Below, in pieces: positions 1-8,809 of a stretch of DNA of 30,032 nucleotides. The stretch lies in the IMG/VR virus record IMGVR_UViG_3300006870_000050, positions 1-30,032 of that record; one strand, 5' to 3'. A program made the translations under genes and the position numbers. The notes beneath the pieces are model-generated. The model saw only the letters and a list, made by a program, of their open reading frames with translations. It searched no databases and was not told where the DNA came from. This DNA is from a virus. Position 1 is the stretch's first letter; the number at the start of each line of letters is the position of its first letter.

Positions 1-564
1 CTGTCTAACCGCTGTTTCTTGCGCGGCTTGATCTAGTTGTCCAACAAACTGTGCAACCTCTTCATCGGTGGGTGTAAACCCTGCAGCTTCAAATGCTGAA
101 CGAACTTCTGCTTCTGTGGTCTGACGCGGATCAACATATGAACCAACGGTGGTTTTTGTAGCCCCTTCAAAATCTTCTTCCCCTTGACCAACGTAAGCGG
201 CGACCTCTTCGTCTGTAGGCGTGTACCCTTGATCCTCAAAAAACTTACGCGCTTCTGCTTCAGTTACCTGTCTTGGATTTACATAGGCTGCGATAGCTTC
301 TTTCTGATCTGCTTCTGGTGTTGCACCGATTCGCGCAGTTATTTCTTCTTCCGTAGGAGTGTAATCTAGTTCTGCGAAAAACTGCTCTACTTCTTCACGC
401 GTTGTAGCTTGTGGGTCATACTCTGCGGCTATTTCTGCTGCTGCATCTTCGTCATTTTCTACTTCTCTGACGTATTGAGCGGCTTGCTCCTCTGTGAGTG
501 TCACTCCTTCTGCAGCGGCGGTGTTTATAACTTCTTGAGTATCTAAATAGTACGGGTCTACATA
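1..564 (-). repeat. Degenerate 45-49-residue coding repeats
   Basis: Four in-frame units begin with YVDPYY, EYDPQA, YVNPRQ and YVDPRQ, their tyrosine codons starting at 564, 420, 285 and 138. Spacings are 48, 45 and 49 codons. Three units continue with a glutamate-rich helix and a TPT-[DE]-EE[VI] motif. The last two are most alike (TEAEARKFFEDQGYTPTDEE against TEAEVRSAFEAAGFTPTDEE), as expected if the array grows toward the C-terminus. It probably continues past the window edge. Confidence 0.75.
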
Positions 565-3500
565 AGATGCGACCAGCGTAGCCACATCACTGTCAACGTT
601 TAGACCTGAGAGTATCTTTTTTGCTTCTCCTATTATGGGCGCAGAAAATTCTATATCATAAGTCTTAAACTCATTTTCTATTTCGCTTTGTGTAACGACA
701 TTCTTATCGTACAGAGAATTAGTAACGTTTAAAGCGGCGTCTGGACCAACACCTAAATCAACGAGAGCATCGTATGAAGACTGCGCGTCCTTACTGTTTT
801 GGATAGACGAAGGTAGTGTTGGTGGTAAGTCCCCATACTCCCCCTGTATTTTTATTTTTGCTAGGTCACCAGCATGTTGAACATCGTCAAGAGTGTATCC
901 ATAAGTGTCAAGAAGATACTCTACGGCTCCAGTATCTGTTGATATAACATAACCGTCTTTCATCAGTAAGTAATTACCGTTAAGACCTGCTAGACTTTCT
1001 AAATCTTCTTCAGAGTATAGCCCACCCCCCTGCGGATTATTTACGTCCATAAACTCTTTGGTTTGAGACAGTTCTACAGGTTGGGCGTTTGTGATAGTTT
1101 GATTTGTAGGGCTACTATTATTTATAATATCTGCGTTTGTGCCAAAGTCTTTAACCGAAGTAACTATTTGATCTCCTATAGCAATGGCTGTACCTGTACC
1201 TCCCCCCGCGATGAACCCTAATAGTGCTGCGGCAGTATTATTGCCTGAACGATCTCTAGTATCATCTATAAGAGACAAACGGCCTTCAATAAAATCTGAT
1301 ATGACCCCTTCTTCAAGTGCTTCTGAAAAACCCTCTTTTAAGCCAACCTTTGTAGGTTCTACGACAAAATCTTTAAGGCCCGATTTGTCATACAAGTTCT
1401 GCATTGCATCGGCCCAACCATCAGGGGCTTTCTTATCCCCAAATATTGCTTTTTCAAGTGCGCTACCACCAATCCCCATAGAAATAAGGCCCATAGTAGC
1501 GCCAACTATACCCGCAGCTTGTGCATTTTCGGTTGCATACTTTATAGCGGCGTCTTCTATTTTAGCTTCATACCGCTCCATCTCATTTGCAGGGGTGCCG
1601 CTTGGTAAATTTCTAAGGGCTACTTCTTTATAAGTCGCGTATGATTTATCATATGCATCACCTGCAGCGCCACCATACGCTTCTAGCACGTTGCCCGCTG
1701 CCGCTGTACCTAAAGCACCTCTAAGGGCTATTTTTTTAGAGAACTCTTCACCCGCTGTCTGTAGTCCTTTTTTAAGTAGAAGGCTCGTACCACCACTTGC
1801 TAGTAAGAACGGCAGTTCTTGGATAATCTCCGATACAACATACTCAGCTATAAATGTACCGGGGGAATCTGCAGCGGTGGCAAGGACTGCAAGAACTGAT
1901 TCTCTAAACCCTTCGGCATCGGCTAAATTTTTACCCATTGCTTCGGCAAGTGCTTCTTTATTGGCTACATAGTCGTCGGTCTGCATTCCTGTGCCGAAGT
2001 CTTCTATGGCCTCACCAAGTTTATACAGCACACTGTCGGACACTTCGCCTTCAGTCCATCCCGCAGCGTTGGTTAATATTTTTCCATACGCAAATGTTTG
2101 CGCAAGAGAGCCTACAGAAGTAGCTGCAAGCCCTGCTGTGTTCTGTACAAAATCTACTATGGCACTTGGGTCCGCTAATTCATATTCAAGTTTGTTTATC
2201 CGTTCAGTTAGCGGGTCCATTGCTACTACATAACCTGCTTCTTCAAAAGCATTACGAACTGCGAGTAAATCCTCTCCTTGATTTATTGTTTGGGAAGTCG
2301 CTCCCGTCACGGGGTTTATGTTTAATACATCACCAATCGGGAACCGTTCCGCAGCTTCTTGGTCGCTTATACCTAACGCGCCCTGTATGATTTTTTGTAT
2401 TTCTGGGTTTATTTTCGTTTCAATTTTGCTTGTCGTATATGTAGGCCCAGCACCTATGTTGGGGATTGTTACTGAATTACTTCCATAAAGAGCTATACCC
2501 TTACCTGTATCTATTAAATTTTTATATAATGCGTATGCTGCCTCTAAACTTAATTTAGAAGGGTCTTGGTCATTTAGCCATTGTTCAACTTCAGTTCCAT
2601 AATTGTCAGTGCCGTCAAAAGATTTTTGCAAAACGGGATCATACGTAGGTATTATATTGTACCCTGCGTCTTTTAATATATGATAGTCCCGTAATGTTAT
2701 TATCGTGTCTTCGCCCCTGCCTAATACATTTGATATATCAGCAGTGACACGACTGCCAACACCTACTGGGGCTAAATCGCTACGAATATCTTTCATAGTT
2801 ATGTCATACGAATTACCAACTGGAGATTCAGCAAACGGGTTTACTTGTTGATAACCATCAGGAGTGTTTTTTAGGTACATACCATTATAATAACTATAAT
2901 CCTCTCCTAACTTATCTTTTACAAACTGATCTAAACTAACGGCATCATACGTTATAGAAGTAGATACTCCATCCGCAAACGGATCAACACGCTGCCACCC
3001 ACTAGGTGTGTTCCTATAATAAGACTTTGTTGCCTCGTCGTATATGTAATCGTCTGGCAACAGGGTCATAGTGATGTTATTAGGGTCTATCGTGGCGTTT
3101 ACGTCTTGGTTTGCTAAATAATGTTCGTAAATATCCTCGTCTTCGCCTAGGTTGTGCATAAGGCGATAGTCTTCTTCAGTAAATCTACCATACCTGTCAC
3201 CCAAATTCTCCATCATTGTCGCGGTGCCAACAACCTCGTTGGTTACCCGTTTGTATTTCTCAAACATTTCGGGGAACTCGTCTAAGTCAGACAATAAATT
3301 TTCTGACGCGGTATTAAATTCTTCCTGTAAGCCCTCTATGGTAGGCGCTATTGCATTGTATGTGTTTAGGTAATCCTGTTTAGCGGACGCGTTTGCGTTT
3401 ACATAGTTTTGATATGCTTGACCTAGAGCAGCGTAATTTGTTCCTTGTGCGCCCTCGGTAGAATTATATAGATCAACTGCATCTGAATAGCGTTTGTACA

Positions 3501-4626
3501 AACGTTCTTCTTCAGTAAGTATCGCGTTGTACGAATTAGCCGCCGTCGTCATGTTAGACTGGGCGGTCGTCAAAGCATTAAGTTTTTCTTCAACTACTCC
3601 TTGGGTGCCAAAAAAAGAATCAAATAATTGATTTGCGCCTAACCCTTCAGCAGAATTTATATAGTCTTTAATTTGTTCATCAACCTGCGCATTTAATGAA
3701 GCAAAAAACGCATCTGTAGGCTCCATTCCACCTGATACAGCAGCATTCACACTCGCGCCCAAGGACTGAGCAAGCATTCTCACACGATTGTCGTCAAGGT
3801 CTATGCCTAACTCTTCTGAAACATCTACAATCGGCGCTATGACACCTTTTGTATAAGTGGATACTAGGTTATTTAGCGCTGCTTCACTAATATCACCGCC
3901 TTCTATTGCAGCAGTTAGACCTGCGGTAACTCCGTCTCTTATGCCAGCGCCTAAATCAGTCCATTGTTTTGTCGCTCCATCCACCTCTGTTAATATGTTA
4001 CCTAATTGGTCATCAATCTTGCCAAGGACCATGCCCATACCTTCAGTAAGGCTACCTGTCAAAAAAGCATTGGACGCAGCTTCAAGGTCACCTTCTGTAT
4101 GAACAAGCGTAGTTGCAAATTGTTCGGAGCCTTTTTCTACAATACTGACTATACTTTCAGGCACCCCTGCATTTTGAAGAATATTACCAGTTTGGTTTGC
4201 TACTATATCCCCTAACTGCGCACCGACATAAGATTTAAGCATAGCTCCAACTATACCTTCGGCGTCTTCTCCTTGATACGCTGCAGATGCACCTGAATTT
4301 AATGCAAATACCCAAGCAGGGGCGTTCAAAAGCACTAAGGCTACTGTGCCAATAGTGCCAAAAGGGTCTTTCTCAATCTCCTCTATTATTATTTCTCCAG
4401 ATTCAATAAGGTCTAGTTCTAATGCTTCGTTCGCATCAAAAGGATTTAAGTCAATAGATTTAAAAGCCTTACCTATGTAATAGACTTCATGCTCTATCGT
4501 ACCCGCAATATCTATATCAAGAAAATCTACATCATCTATGCCCAAATCAATCTCTACCGGACCACCCGGATCGTCAAAAGGATTTAAGTCAATATCTGTT
4601 ATATGCGGCAAATTATTTGTACACAT
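1..4626 (-). CDS. Giant putative internal virion/ejection protein (C-terminus outside window)
   Basis: Reading the minus strand from the ATG at 4626 gives an uninterrupted frame of 1542 codons that runs off the left edge, so the C-terminus is missing. The start overlaps the previous stop as TAATG. The N-terminus is acidic with a repeated IDLNPFD motif. A hydrophobic stretch lies near residues 90-115. Two similar units ending in DPFAD and NPFAE lie near residues 530-600. Gly/Ala-rich hydrophobic stretches occur around 935, 1040 and 1135, the last after a motif of the type EGFSEALEEG that I associate with large phage virion proteins. From about residue 1354 there are four units spaced 45-49 residues, each with a Y-x-[DN]-P start and usually a TPT-[DE]-EE core. 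Size, hydrophobic patches and place at the end of the tail genes suggest an ejected internal protein, as in T7-like and P22-like phages. A tape-measure role is the alternative. Function is inferred; the reading frame itself is certain. Confidence 0.85.
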   Translation of the reverse strand, partial: MCTNNLPHITDIDLNPFDDPGGPVEIDLGIDDVDFLDIDIAGTIEHEVYYIGKAFKSIDLNPFDANEALELDLIESGEIIIEEIEKDPFGTIGTVALVLLNAPAWVFALNSGASAAYQGEDAEGIVGAMLKSYVGAQLGDIVANQTGNILQNAGVPESIVSIVEKGSEQFATTLVHTEGDLEAASNAFLTGSLTEGMGMVLGKIDDQLGNILTEVDGATKQWTDLGAGIRDGVTAGLTAAIEGGDISEAALNNLVSTYTKGVIAPIVDVSEELGIDLDDNRVRMLAQSLGASVNAAVSGGMEPTDAFFASLNAQVDEQIKDYINSAEGLGANQLFDSFFGTQGVVEEKLNALTTAQSNMTTAANSYNAILTEEERLYKRYSDAVDLYNSTEGAQGTNYAALGQAYQNYVNANASAKQDYLNTYNAIAPTIEGLQEEFNTASENLLSDLDEFPEMFEKYKRVTNEVVGTATMMENLGDRYGRFTEEDYRLMHNLGEDEDIYEHYLANQDVNATIDPNNITMTLLPDDYIYDEATKSYYRNTPSGWQRVDPFADGVSTSITYDAVSLDQFVKDKLGEDYSYYNGMYLKNTPDGYQQVNPFAESPVGNSYDITMKDIRSDLAPVGVGSRVTADISNVLGRGEDTIITLRDYHILKDAGYNIIPTYDPVLQKSFDGTDNYGTEVEQWLNDQDPSKLSLEAAYALYKNLIDTGKGIALYGSNSVTIPNIGAGPTYTTSKIETKINPEIQKIIQGALGISDQEAAERFPIGDVLNINPVTGATSQTINQGEDLLAVRNAFEEAGYVVAMDPLTERINKLEYELADPSAIVDFVQNTAGLAATSVGSLAQTFAYGKILTNAAGWTEGEVSDSVLYKLGEAIEDFGTGMQTDDYVANKEALAEAMGKNLADAEGFRESVLAVLATAADSPGTFIAEYVVSEIIQELPFLLASGGTSLLLKKGLQTAGEEFSKKIALRGALGTAAAGNVLEAYGGAAGDAYDKSYATYKEVALRNLPSGTPANEMERYEAKIEDAAIKYATENAQAAGIVGATMGLISMGIGGSALEKAIFGDKKAPDGWADAMQNLYDKSGLKDFVVEPTKVGLKEGFSEALEEGVISDFIEGRLSLIDDTRDRSGNNTAAALLGFIAGGGTGTAIAIGDQIVTSVKDFGTNADIINNSSPTNQTITNAQPVELSQTKEFMDVNNPQGGGLYSEEDLESLAGLNGNYLLMKDGYVISTDTGAVEYLLDTYGYTLDDVQHAGDLAKIKIQGEYGDLPPTLPSSIQNSKDAQSSYDALVDLGVGPDAALNVTNSLYDKNVVTQSEIENEFKTYDIEFSAPIIGEAKKILSGLNVDSDVATLVASYVDPYYLDTQEVINTAAAEGVTLTEEQAAQYVREVENDEDAAAEIAAEYDPQATTREEVEQFFAELDYTPTEEEITARIGATPEADQKEAIAAYVNPRQVTEAEARKFFEDQGYTPTDEEVAAYVGQGEEDFEGATKTTVGSYVDPRQTTEAEVRSAFEAAGFTPTDEEVAQFVGQLDQAAQETAVRQ

Positions 4627-5054
4627 TATTTAGGCTCCTGAATGTTTATGGTTCCATACAAGCGCCCTGTTTTTTTCGCTTTGCGTATTTCTACCGGATA
4701 CTCTCTATCTATAGCACGGAACAACGGAGTTAACCGCACATCGTCAGTGCTAAATTTTAAAACTGATATTTTACGTTGTTTTAGCTTTTTTAAGTACGCA
4801 TACACTTGTCTTACAAGGTCTACAGCTTGATCCAGTGTATACATTTTTACCGCCGCTACCCTATACCCTTTTTTGTTTTCTTTTATTGGTGTGGTAAAAA
4901 ATACCGTGTTACCGTACTGGTCTACAACAGTATGTTTGTTTTTACCTAATATAGTAAGGAACAACATAGTCTCACGTATTTCTTCAGGTGACGCATTATG
5001 CTGCTCCGTAAGAGAGCGCCCTATAATTGTGGGTATGTCTAACTGTTCCATCAT
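4626..5054 (-). CDS. Conserved 142-aa virion-region protein, unknown function
   Basis: This 142-aa protein starts MMEQLDIPTIIGRSL and ends GTINIQEPK. The first ATG overlaps the previous TGA as ATGA, and the second ATG three bases on is an alternative start. Its stop overlaps the giant gene's start as TAATG, so the two are probably co-translated. A central part (KENKKGYRVAAVKMYTLDQA) followed by a long helix (VDLVRQVYAYLKKLKQRKI) has an alpha/beta character that can look GNAT-like, but I see no acetyl-CoA pyrophosphate-binding loop. It has no signal peptide or membrane segment. Its position suggests a partner or small internal virion protein of the giant product. That role is inferred. Confidence 0.8.
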   Translation of the reverse strand: MMEQLDIPTIIGRSLTEQHNASPEEIRETMLFLTILGKNKHTVVDQYGNTVFFTTPIKENKKGYRVAAVKMYTLDQAVDLVRQVYAYLKKLKQRKISVLKFSTDDVRLTPLFRAIDREYPVEIRKAKKTGRLYGTINIQEPK

Positions 5055-5671
5055 GAGTTAGTCCCGAATGTTACATCAACCGTAGCAGATGCGACGCCGG
5101 GGTGAAGGGCTGATGCGGCTTCTGCGTGTAAGTTTAACTGCGTATCAGTAGTGGCCCAGTAGATTTCAATATAGTCATCTGCTTCTAAAGCGCGTGTAAA
5201 AACCCAGTTAACAACATAGAAATCGTTACCTTTTACATCAAATAGATGTCCTGAGTAGGGTGTATCGGTAGTTCCATTTAGCTTCTCCCAAACAGTTACC
5301 GTAGCCTCACTAGAATTATTATGCTCTATCTGAAGCGTTATAGAAAACTGATATGTACCTGCGTGGGTAACATTTATCCTGCTATTGTTTGATAGAGTTA
5401 TGCTATCCGTGTGATGCGTAGAATTAAACGTAACCGCGTACCCCGTACTTGCCATTGCCGCCGTTTGGTCAACAGTGCTATAAAAAGACCCCCGTGGCAT
5501 GTAGAGAAACCTACCGCCGTCTTCAGTAGATGTGAGTGTAGTAACAATGTTAGTTAAACGCCGAAAGAACAGACGTAACACGTTACTTTGCTGATCTACG
5601 AACGGTCTATCATAGCCATCAGGTGCCAGCGGTAGGGCAGGTGGTTCAACTTGGTCAATTTCATTTGCCAT
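5051..5671 (-). CDS. Putative jelly-roll (C1q/TNF-like) tail protein
   Basis: 206 aa. Residues 1-55 form a proline-rich lead and a helix (PFVDQQSNVLRLFFRRL). Then comes a MPRGSFYSTVDQTAA segment and an all-beta C-terminal domain of about 140 residues, with a turn of the type SRINVTHAGTYQFSITLQIEH and a later EADDYIEIYW motif. The AGTYQFS-like strand and final hydrophobic strand are typical of C1q/TNF-like jelly rolls in phage tail proteins, which often trimerise and bind receptors or cap fibres. The start overlaps the stop of the upstream hub candidate as TAATG. Domain identity rests on pattern memory only. It is probably a tail appendage or head-fibre-like protein. Confidence 0.8.
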   Translation of the reverse strand: MANEIDQVEPPALPLAPDGYDRPFVDQQSNVLRLFFRRLTNIVTTLTSTEDGGRFLYMPRGSFYSTVDQTAAMASTGYAVTFNSTHHTDSITLSNNSRINVTHAGTYQFSITLQIEHNNSSEATVTVWEKLNGTTDTPYSGHLFDVKGNDFYVVNWVFTRALEADDYIEIYWATTDTQLNLHAEAASALHPGVASATVDVTFGTNS

Positions 5672-7536
5672 TATCGTCTTCCATCTGGCCTAGTATCTAC
5701 ACGAGGTGTACCTAACTGCCACATAACTCCTTGTCCTGTGGATTCTATTTTTAGCACCATTTGTCGCCCCCGCACGCGCATGAAAAGCTGATCTGTATAT
5801 TGCTCTATGGGGGCAGTGGCACTGCGCGTTACAGTGCCCGAACTATTCCCACTTTCTGACAATGGGCTGTTAAACCCAGAACCAGAATTAGCCAACGGTT
5901 GCAAGGTTAGAGTAGCTGCAGGAGATGTGGCGGTAGAGCCTTCAAAAGTCATATCAGGGAGCACACGATTGATTAAAGCAAACCTACTCCCATCACTAAG
6001 GTCAAACTGGGAAGACGATATATTTGCCGTTATAGCTGTGCCTGCCCCTGTTTCATTGTCGTCAATACCATCTTCATGGTTCACAAGATTGTAAGTGTAA
6101 GTTGCAGCGAGAGGAAAGTTGCGTAGCCCTGAGTCTAACCATGCAGTGCGTCCCAGTGACCCGTAATACCAAGTATCTTCTAGGTAATTATAGATAACGT
6201 ATTTGTCGATCTGTTCTTGGTTTGTGGAACAATAAAACCACCATATTTCGTGAAATGCTTCGTTAGTGCCCGCAAAAAACTGGTCGTACTGTAACGTATT
6301 TAGGTTATTAAAGATATGACGCTTAACATCACAGCGAAGTGGTTGTGTGCGACCATCGTATTTATAGAACTTATCTTTACCCATCCAGTATGCGACACCG
6401 TTAGCAAACGCTACACTGTTCTGAGATGCAATTGATATGTTGTTACCAACAAGCTGTGCGCCCCATACAGCGGGTGCTCCAACATACTGTATAGAATACA
6501 ACGCAGAGTCCGACCAAACTAGAACCTCCTGACGAGCCTGTTTTGCGGCTACAATTTCAGTGCCACGGGAAAGTCGTAAATCACCTGCTTGGTTTGTAGA
6601 CGCAGGGGTCCAGTTAACTGCGCTCTCTTGGTCGGACCACCTAACAAGCATAGGATCTTGCGTAGCACTACCTAAATTATTGCAGCCGAAACAAAATACA
6701 AACCTGTTAATATCAGATACTAGCAGTAAGTTATGCACTGTTGGTACGTCAGATGCACCGCCAAGACTTGAAAGTAATACCCCGCGAGAAGACACTCCGC
6801 TGGTAGCATCCCAGTAGTATATACTGCCGCCGCGCACACCAAATATTAAATCTTCACCAAAGTTAGATTGGCTCCAAAGCCGAATAGCTTCATTAGATGC
6901 AAGTCCGTTACTCCACGTACCACCACCCCAAGTACCCGCACCCCAGCCTGTAAGTGGAACAACTGATGCTTGACCTGTAGTGATTTGGTAAGCTGCAGTG
7001 ACGGCCCCGCCACCATTGCCTGTGTCAGACGCGTTAGCCGTAGCAGATACGGTTATAGTATATTCGTTTCCACTATTAACGGCTGTTATTTGGTGTTCAG
7101 CGTTTAGGATTGCCGCAGTAATGTTACCACCCAAAGAGGCTGCGCCACTAAATGTTACAAAGTCATTGATAGACGCCCCATGACTAGCGTCAGTCACCGT
7201 TATAGTAGTGCTACCGTTAGTAGCTGCAAAAGTGGCAGTATTGGTTGTGGTTGCACGGATCGGTGTAATGTCGTTGTACGCGCCCCCTTGCTCTAAGTAA
7301 AACTTCAAGTTTGTACCTACTCCCACAAGGTTAAACCCAGATAGGGTTACCCAGTTCCACAACGAGCGACACACACCCAAAAATGTAGAAGTAGATATTC
7401 TGTTCCACCCACCTATTTTCTCTGGAAACCCCTGCCTAAAACGTATTTTATCGCCGTCGAACCAACCATTTCCTGAAGAGTAGCTAGTACGTTCGTCGTT
7501 TATTCCGGGTTTAAACTGGAGTTTCTGGAAAGGCAT
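5671..7536 (-). CDS. Putative tail hub/nozzle structural protein
   Basis: 621 aa from the start MPFQKLQFKPGIN. An ATG 24 bases further upstream is in frame, but the chosen start has AGGTG at a proper distance, lies just after the previous stop and matches the family N-terminus I remember. The N-terminus (GWFDGDKIRFRQGFPEKIGG) is very typical of a conserved marine phage tail family. Inside it are a threonine/alanine-rich beta domain around residues 95-185 and several tryptophan-containing strands (WGAGTWGGGTW, LVWSDSALYSIQY, EIWWFYCST) that suggest a beta-propeller-like body. By context it is a candidate for the tail tip or nozzle, comparable in role to T7 gp12 or P22 gp10. The specific equivalence is inference; that it is a virion tail protein is fairly safe. 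Confidence 0.85.
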   Translation of the reverse strand: MPFQKLQFKPGINDERTSYSSGNGWFDGDKIRFRQGFPEKIGGWNRISTSTFLGVCRSLWNWVTLSGFNLVGVGTNLKFYLEQGGAYNDITPIRATTTNTATFAATNGSTTITVTDASHGASINDFVTFSGAASLGGNITAAILNAEHQITAVNSGNEYTITVSATANASDTGNGGGAVTAAYQITTGQASVVPLTGWGAGTWGGGTWSNGLASNEAIRLWSQSNFGEDLIFGVRGGSIYYWDATSGVSSRGVLLSSLGGASDVPTVHNLLLVSDINRFVFCFGCNNLGSATQDPMLVRWSDQESAVNWTPASTNQAGDLRLSRGTEIVAAKQARQEVLVWSDSALYSIQYVGAPAVWGAQLVGNNISIASQNSVAFANGVAYWMGKDKFYKYDGRTQPLRCDVKRHIFNNLNTLQYDQFFAGTNEAFHEIWWFYCSTNQEQIDKYVIYNYLEDTWYYGSLGRTAWLDSGLRNFPLAATYTYNLVNHEDGIDDNETGAGTAITANISSSQFDLSDGSRFALINRVLPDMTFEGSTATSPAATLTLQPLANSGSGFNSPLSESGNSSGTVTRSATAPIEQYTDQLFMRVRGRQMVLKIESTGQGVMWQLGTPRVDTRPDGRR

Positions 7537-7543
7537 TTTACAC

Positions 7544-7756
7544 CTATGAAGTTTCAGCAAACATTGGAGGGAATGTGGTTACACTTATAGCCACATGTTG
7601 TTTTAGATTTAACACTTCACCACAATCAGAACACATATCTGCGGCAAGTTCGGATTCATCTAAATCATAGCCACAAGCATCGCACACCTGATGTATTACA
7701 TGAGCAGGCTCTACTGAGCCATCTTCTAGCGTCTTTGCTTTATTTTCTACGCGCAT
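7544..7756 (-). CDS. Small zinc-ribbon protein
   Basis: 70 aa with two CxxC knuckles, C25-D-A-C28 and C42-S-D-C45, spaced as in a four-cysteine zinc ribbon or rubredoxin-like fold. It is acidic between the knuckles and ends in a hydrophobic stretch. It lies between the outer spanin gene and the putative tail hub gene and probably shares their transcript. Nothing shows whether it is a virion component, an assembly factor or a regulator. A second, unrelated-looking zinc ribbon is encoded at 19359-19721. Confidence 0.75.
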   Translation of the reverse strand: MRVENKAKTLEDGSVEPAHVIHQVCDACGYDLDESELAADMCSDCGEVLNLKQHVAISVTTFPPMFAETS

Positions 7757-7768
7757 ACAAGCACTCCT

Positions 7769-7981
7769 CTACTTTCCACTGCATAATCTTTCATACTGTT
7801 CGTTGTGCACAATAGTGTCGGTTAGTAACTGCTGATCATTCTTTAGAAGCCAAGCGGTCACATGAGCGTCAGCAAAATAATGCGGTTTTGCTATATCACA
7901 ATAGCCGTTAACCGTCACGCTTTCGCACCCACTTATTAGCACGATTGAGCAGAGCATCATCATCCAAACGTTTAACTTCAT
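7769..7981 (-). CDS. Outer-membrane spanin subunit (Rz1-like lipoprotein)
   Basis: 70 aa. The N-terminus MKLNVWMMMLCSIVLISGC has a short positive end, a hydrophobic core and a lipobox I-S-G-C with the lipidated cysteine at residue 19. The mature part has about 52 residues and two further cysteines (C28, C67). The first 74 bases overlap the end of the inner spanin gene in another frame, which is the classic Rz/Rz1 arrangement. O-spanins sit in the inner leaflet of the outer membrane and bind the i-spanin across the periplasm to fuse the two membranes at the end of lysis. The gene implies a Gram-negative host. The mature part is not proline-rich like that of lambda Rz1. Confidence 0.8.
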   Translation of the reverse strand: MKLNVWMMMLCSIVLISGCESVTVNGYCDIAKPHYFADAHVTAWLLKNDQQLLTDTIVHNEQYERLCSGK

Positions 7982-8147
7982 TCTCTACATCCTTCGCCGT
8001 CAACATATCATCAACACGTTTTTTAGTAGCTTTTGCGCGTACTTTCTGTGCTCCGCTAGCTGCACCCTTCAAGTATACCATAAGCATGGCACCAAGAACA
8101 GCCACCGCAGCATAAGCGTACAATTTAAGTCGAGCTAGCATAAACAT
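7908..8147 (-). CDS. Inner-membrane spanin subunit (Rz-like)
   Basis: 79 aa with one N-terminal membrane segment, about residues 9-26, followed by a basic, helix-prone periplasmic part (KKRVDDMLTAKDVENEVKRL) that should form a coiled coil. The start overlaps the amidase stop as TAATG. The 3' end overlaps the lipoprotein gene by 74 bases, supporting an i-spanin/o-spanin pair. It is shorter than lambda Rz. The assignment rests on topology and gene order, not on sequence similarity. Confidence 0.75.
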   Translation of the reverse strand: MFMLARLKLYAYAAVAVLGAMLMVYLKGAASGAQKVRAKATKKRVDDMLTAKDVENEVKRLDDDALLNRANKWVRKRDG

Positions 8148-8809
8148 TAACGGTCACCCTGTTTCCATTTTTTGGTACGCTCAATGTCAATCACGCCTGT
8201 TCCGACTAGAATCACTATCGACAGAGCGCCCAAAATCAGGAGTTTCTGCCAGTCTAGCCCACCTAATGTCCCAACCAGCGGGGTAGCAAGTCCAGCAATC
8301 TTTGTGACCTGAGATGCTTGGATCGTCTTCGATTGGGCTAAGGATTTTCTGGGTTCTTTTGGAGGGGTCTTGTCCTGAGCTATCCATTTATTCACCCTAA
8401 ACGTTGGACAAGCCTTGGTAACATCTGGCAAATCATTGTGACCAACAATCTGAGTAATGTTAGGAAACTCCATCCGCAACTGAGCAATTAGCCTACGCAG
8501 TGAACGATCTTGTGCATCGGTAAAGTTTTCCTCAAACTCATCATTCGCAGTACCGCCATGCCCTCCAAAGATTGCAACACCTATAGAAGTAGCGTTATAC
8601 CCCTTGGCGTGAGCACCTGCACGTTCTACAGGACGCCCCTCAACGATAACGCCATTACGATCAATGAGGTAATGATAGCCCACATCCGACCAACCTTTGT
8701 CCGTATGCCATTTTTTAACCTCTGCAACTTTTGCTTCTGTTGTTTGGTCGGACTGCCATTCAGGTCTTGTTGCAGTACAGTGTACTACGATCATATCTAT
8801 TTGCCGCAT
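8147..8809 (-). CDS. N-acetylmuramoyl-L-alanine amidase (endolysin) with C-terminal hydrophobic segment
   Basis: 220 aa. Residues 1-145 form an Amidase_2/T7-lysozyme type domain: IVVHCTAT with zinc ligand H10, YHYLIDRNG with Y45 and H46, then VGHNDLPD with H124 and KACP with K132 and C134. These match the T7 lysozyme ligands (His, His, Cys) and its catalytic Tyr and Lys. It would cut the bond between N-acetylmuramic acid and L-alanine in peptidoglycan. Residues about 146-187 form a Lys/Pro/Ser-rich linker. Residues 188-206 are hydrophobic enough for a membrane segment, followed by a basic tail, which is unusual for this family. The gene lies between a holin candidate and the spanins. The start overlaps the upstream gene by 13 bases; an internal ATG at 8794 is possible. 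Confidence 0.9.
   Translation of the reverse strand: MRQIDMIVVHCTATRPEWQSDQTTEAKVAEVKKWHTDKGWSDVGYHYLIDRNGVIVEGRPVERAGAHAKGYNATSIGVAIFGGHGGTANDEFEENFTDAQDRSLRRLIAQLRMEFPNITQIVGHNDLPDVTKACPTFRVNKWIAQDKTPPKEPRKSLAQSKTIQASQVTKIAGLATPLVGTLGGLDWQKLLILGALSIVILVGTGVIDIERTKKWKQGDR

Noticed and set aside
1184-1633. Plus-strand open frame of 149 codons and others like it (for example 1691-1972, 11929-12297, 27134-27676).
   Set aside because: Each lies opposite a well-supported minus-strand gene, and the translations are low-complexity mirrors of the sense protein. No plus-strand gene is needed anywhere.
1-4626. Tape-measure protein of a long-tailed phage.
   Set aside because: No tube, sheath or assembly chaperone gene is seen nearby, and the portal and adaptor types fit a short-tailed phage. 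It cannot be fully excluded because the C-terminus and adjoining genes are missing.
4626-5054. GNAT acetyltransferase.
   Set aside because: The alpha/beta feel is suggestive, but the acetyl-CoA binding motif is not visible, so it stays unassigned.
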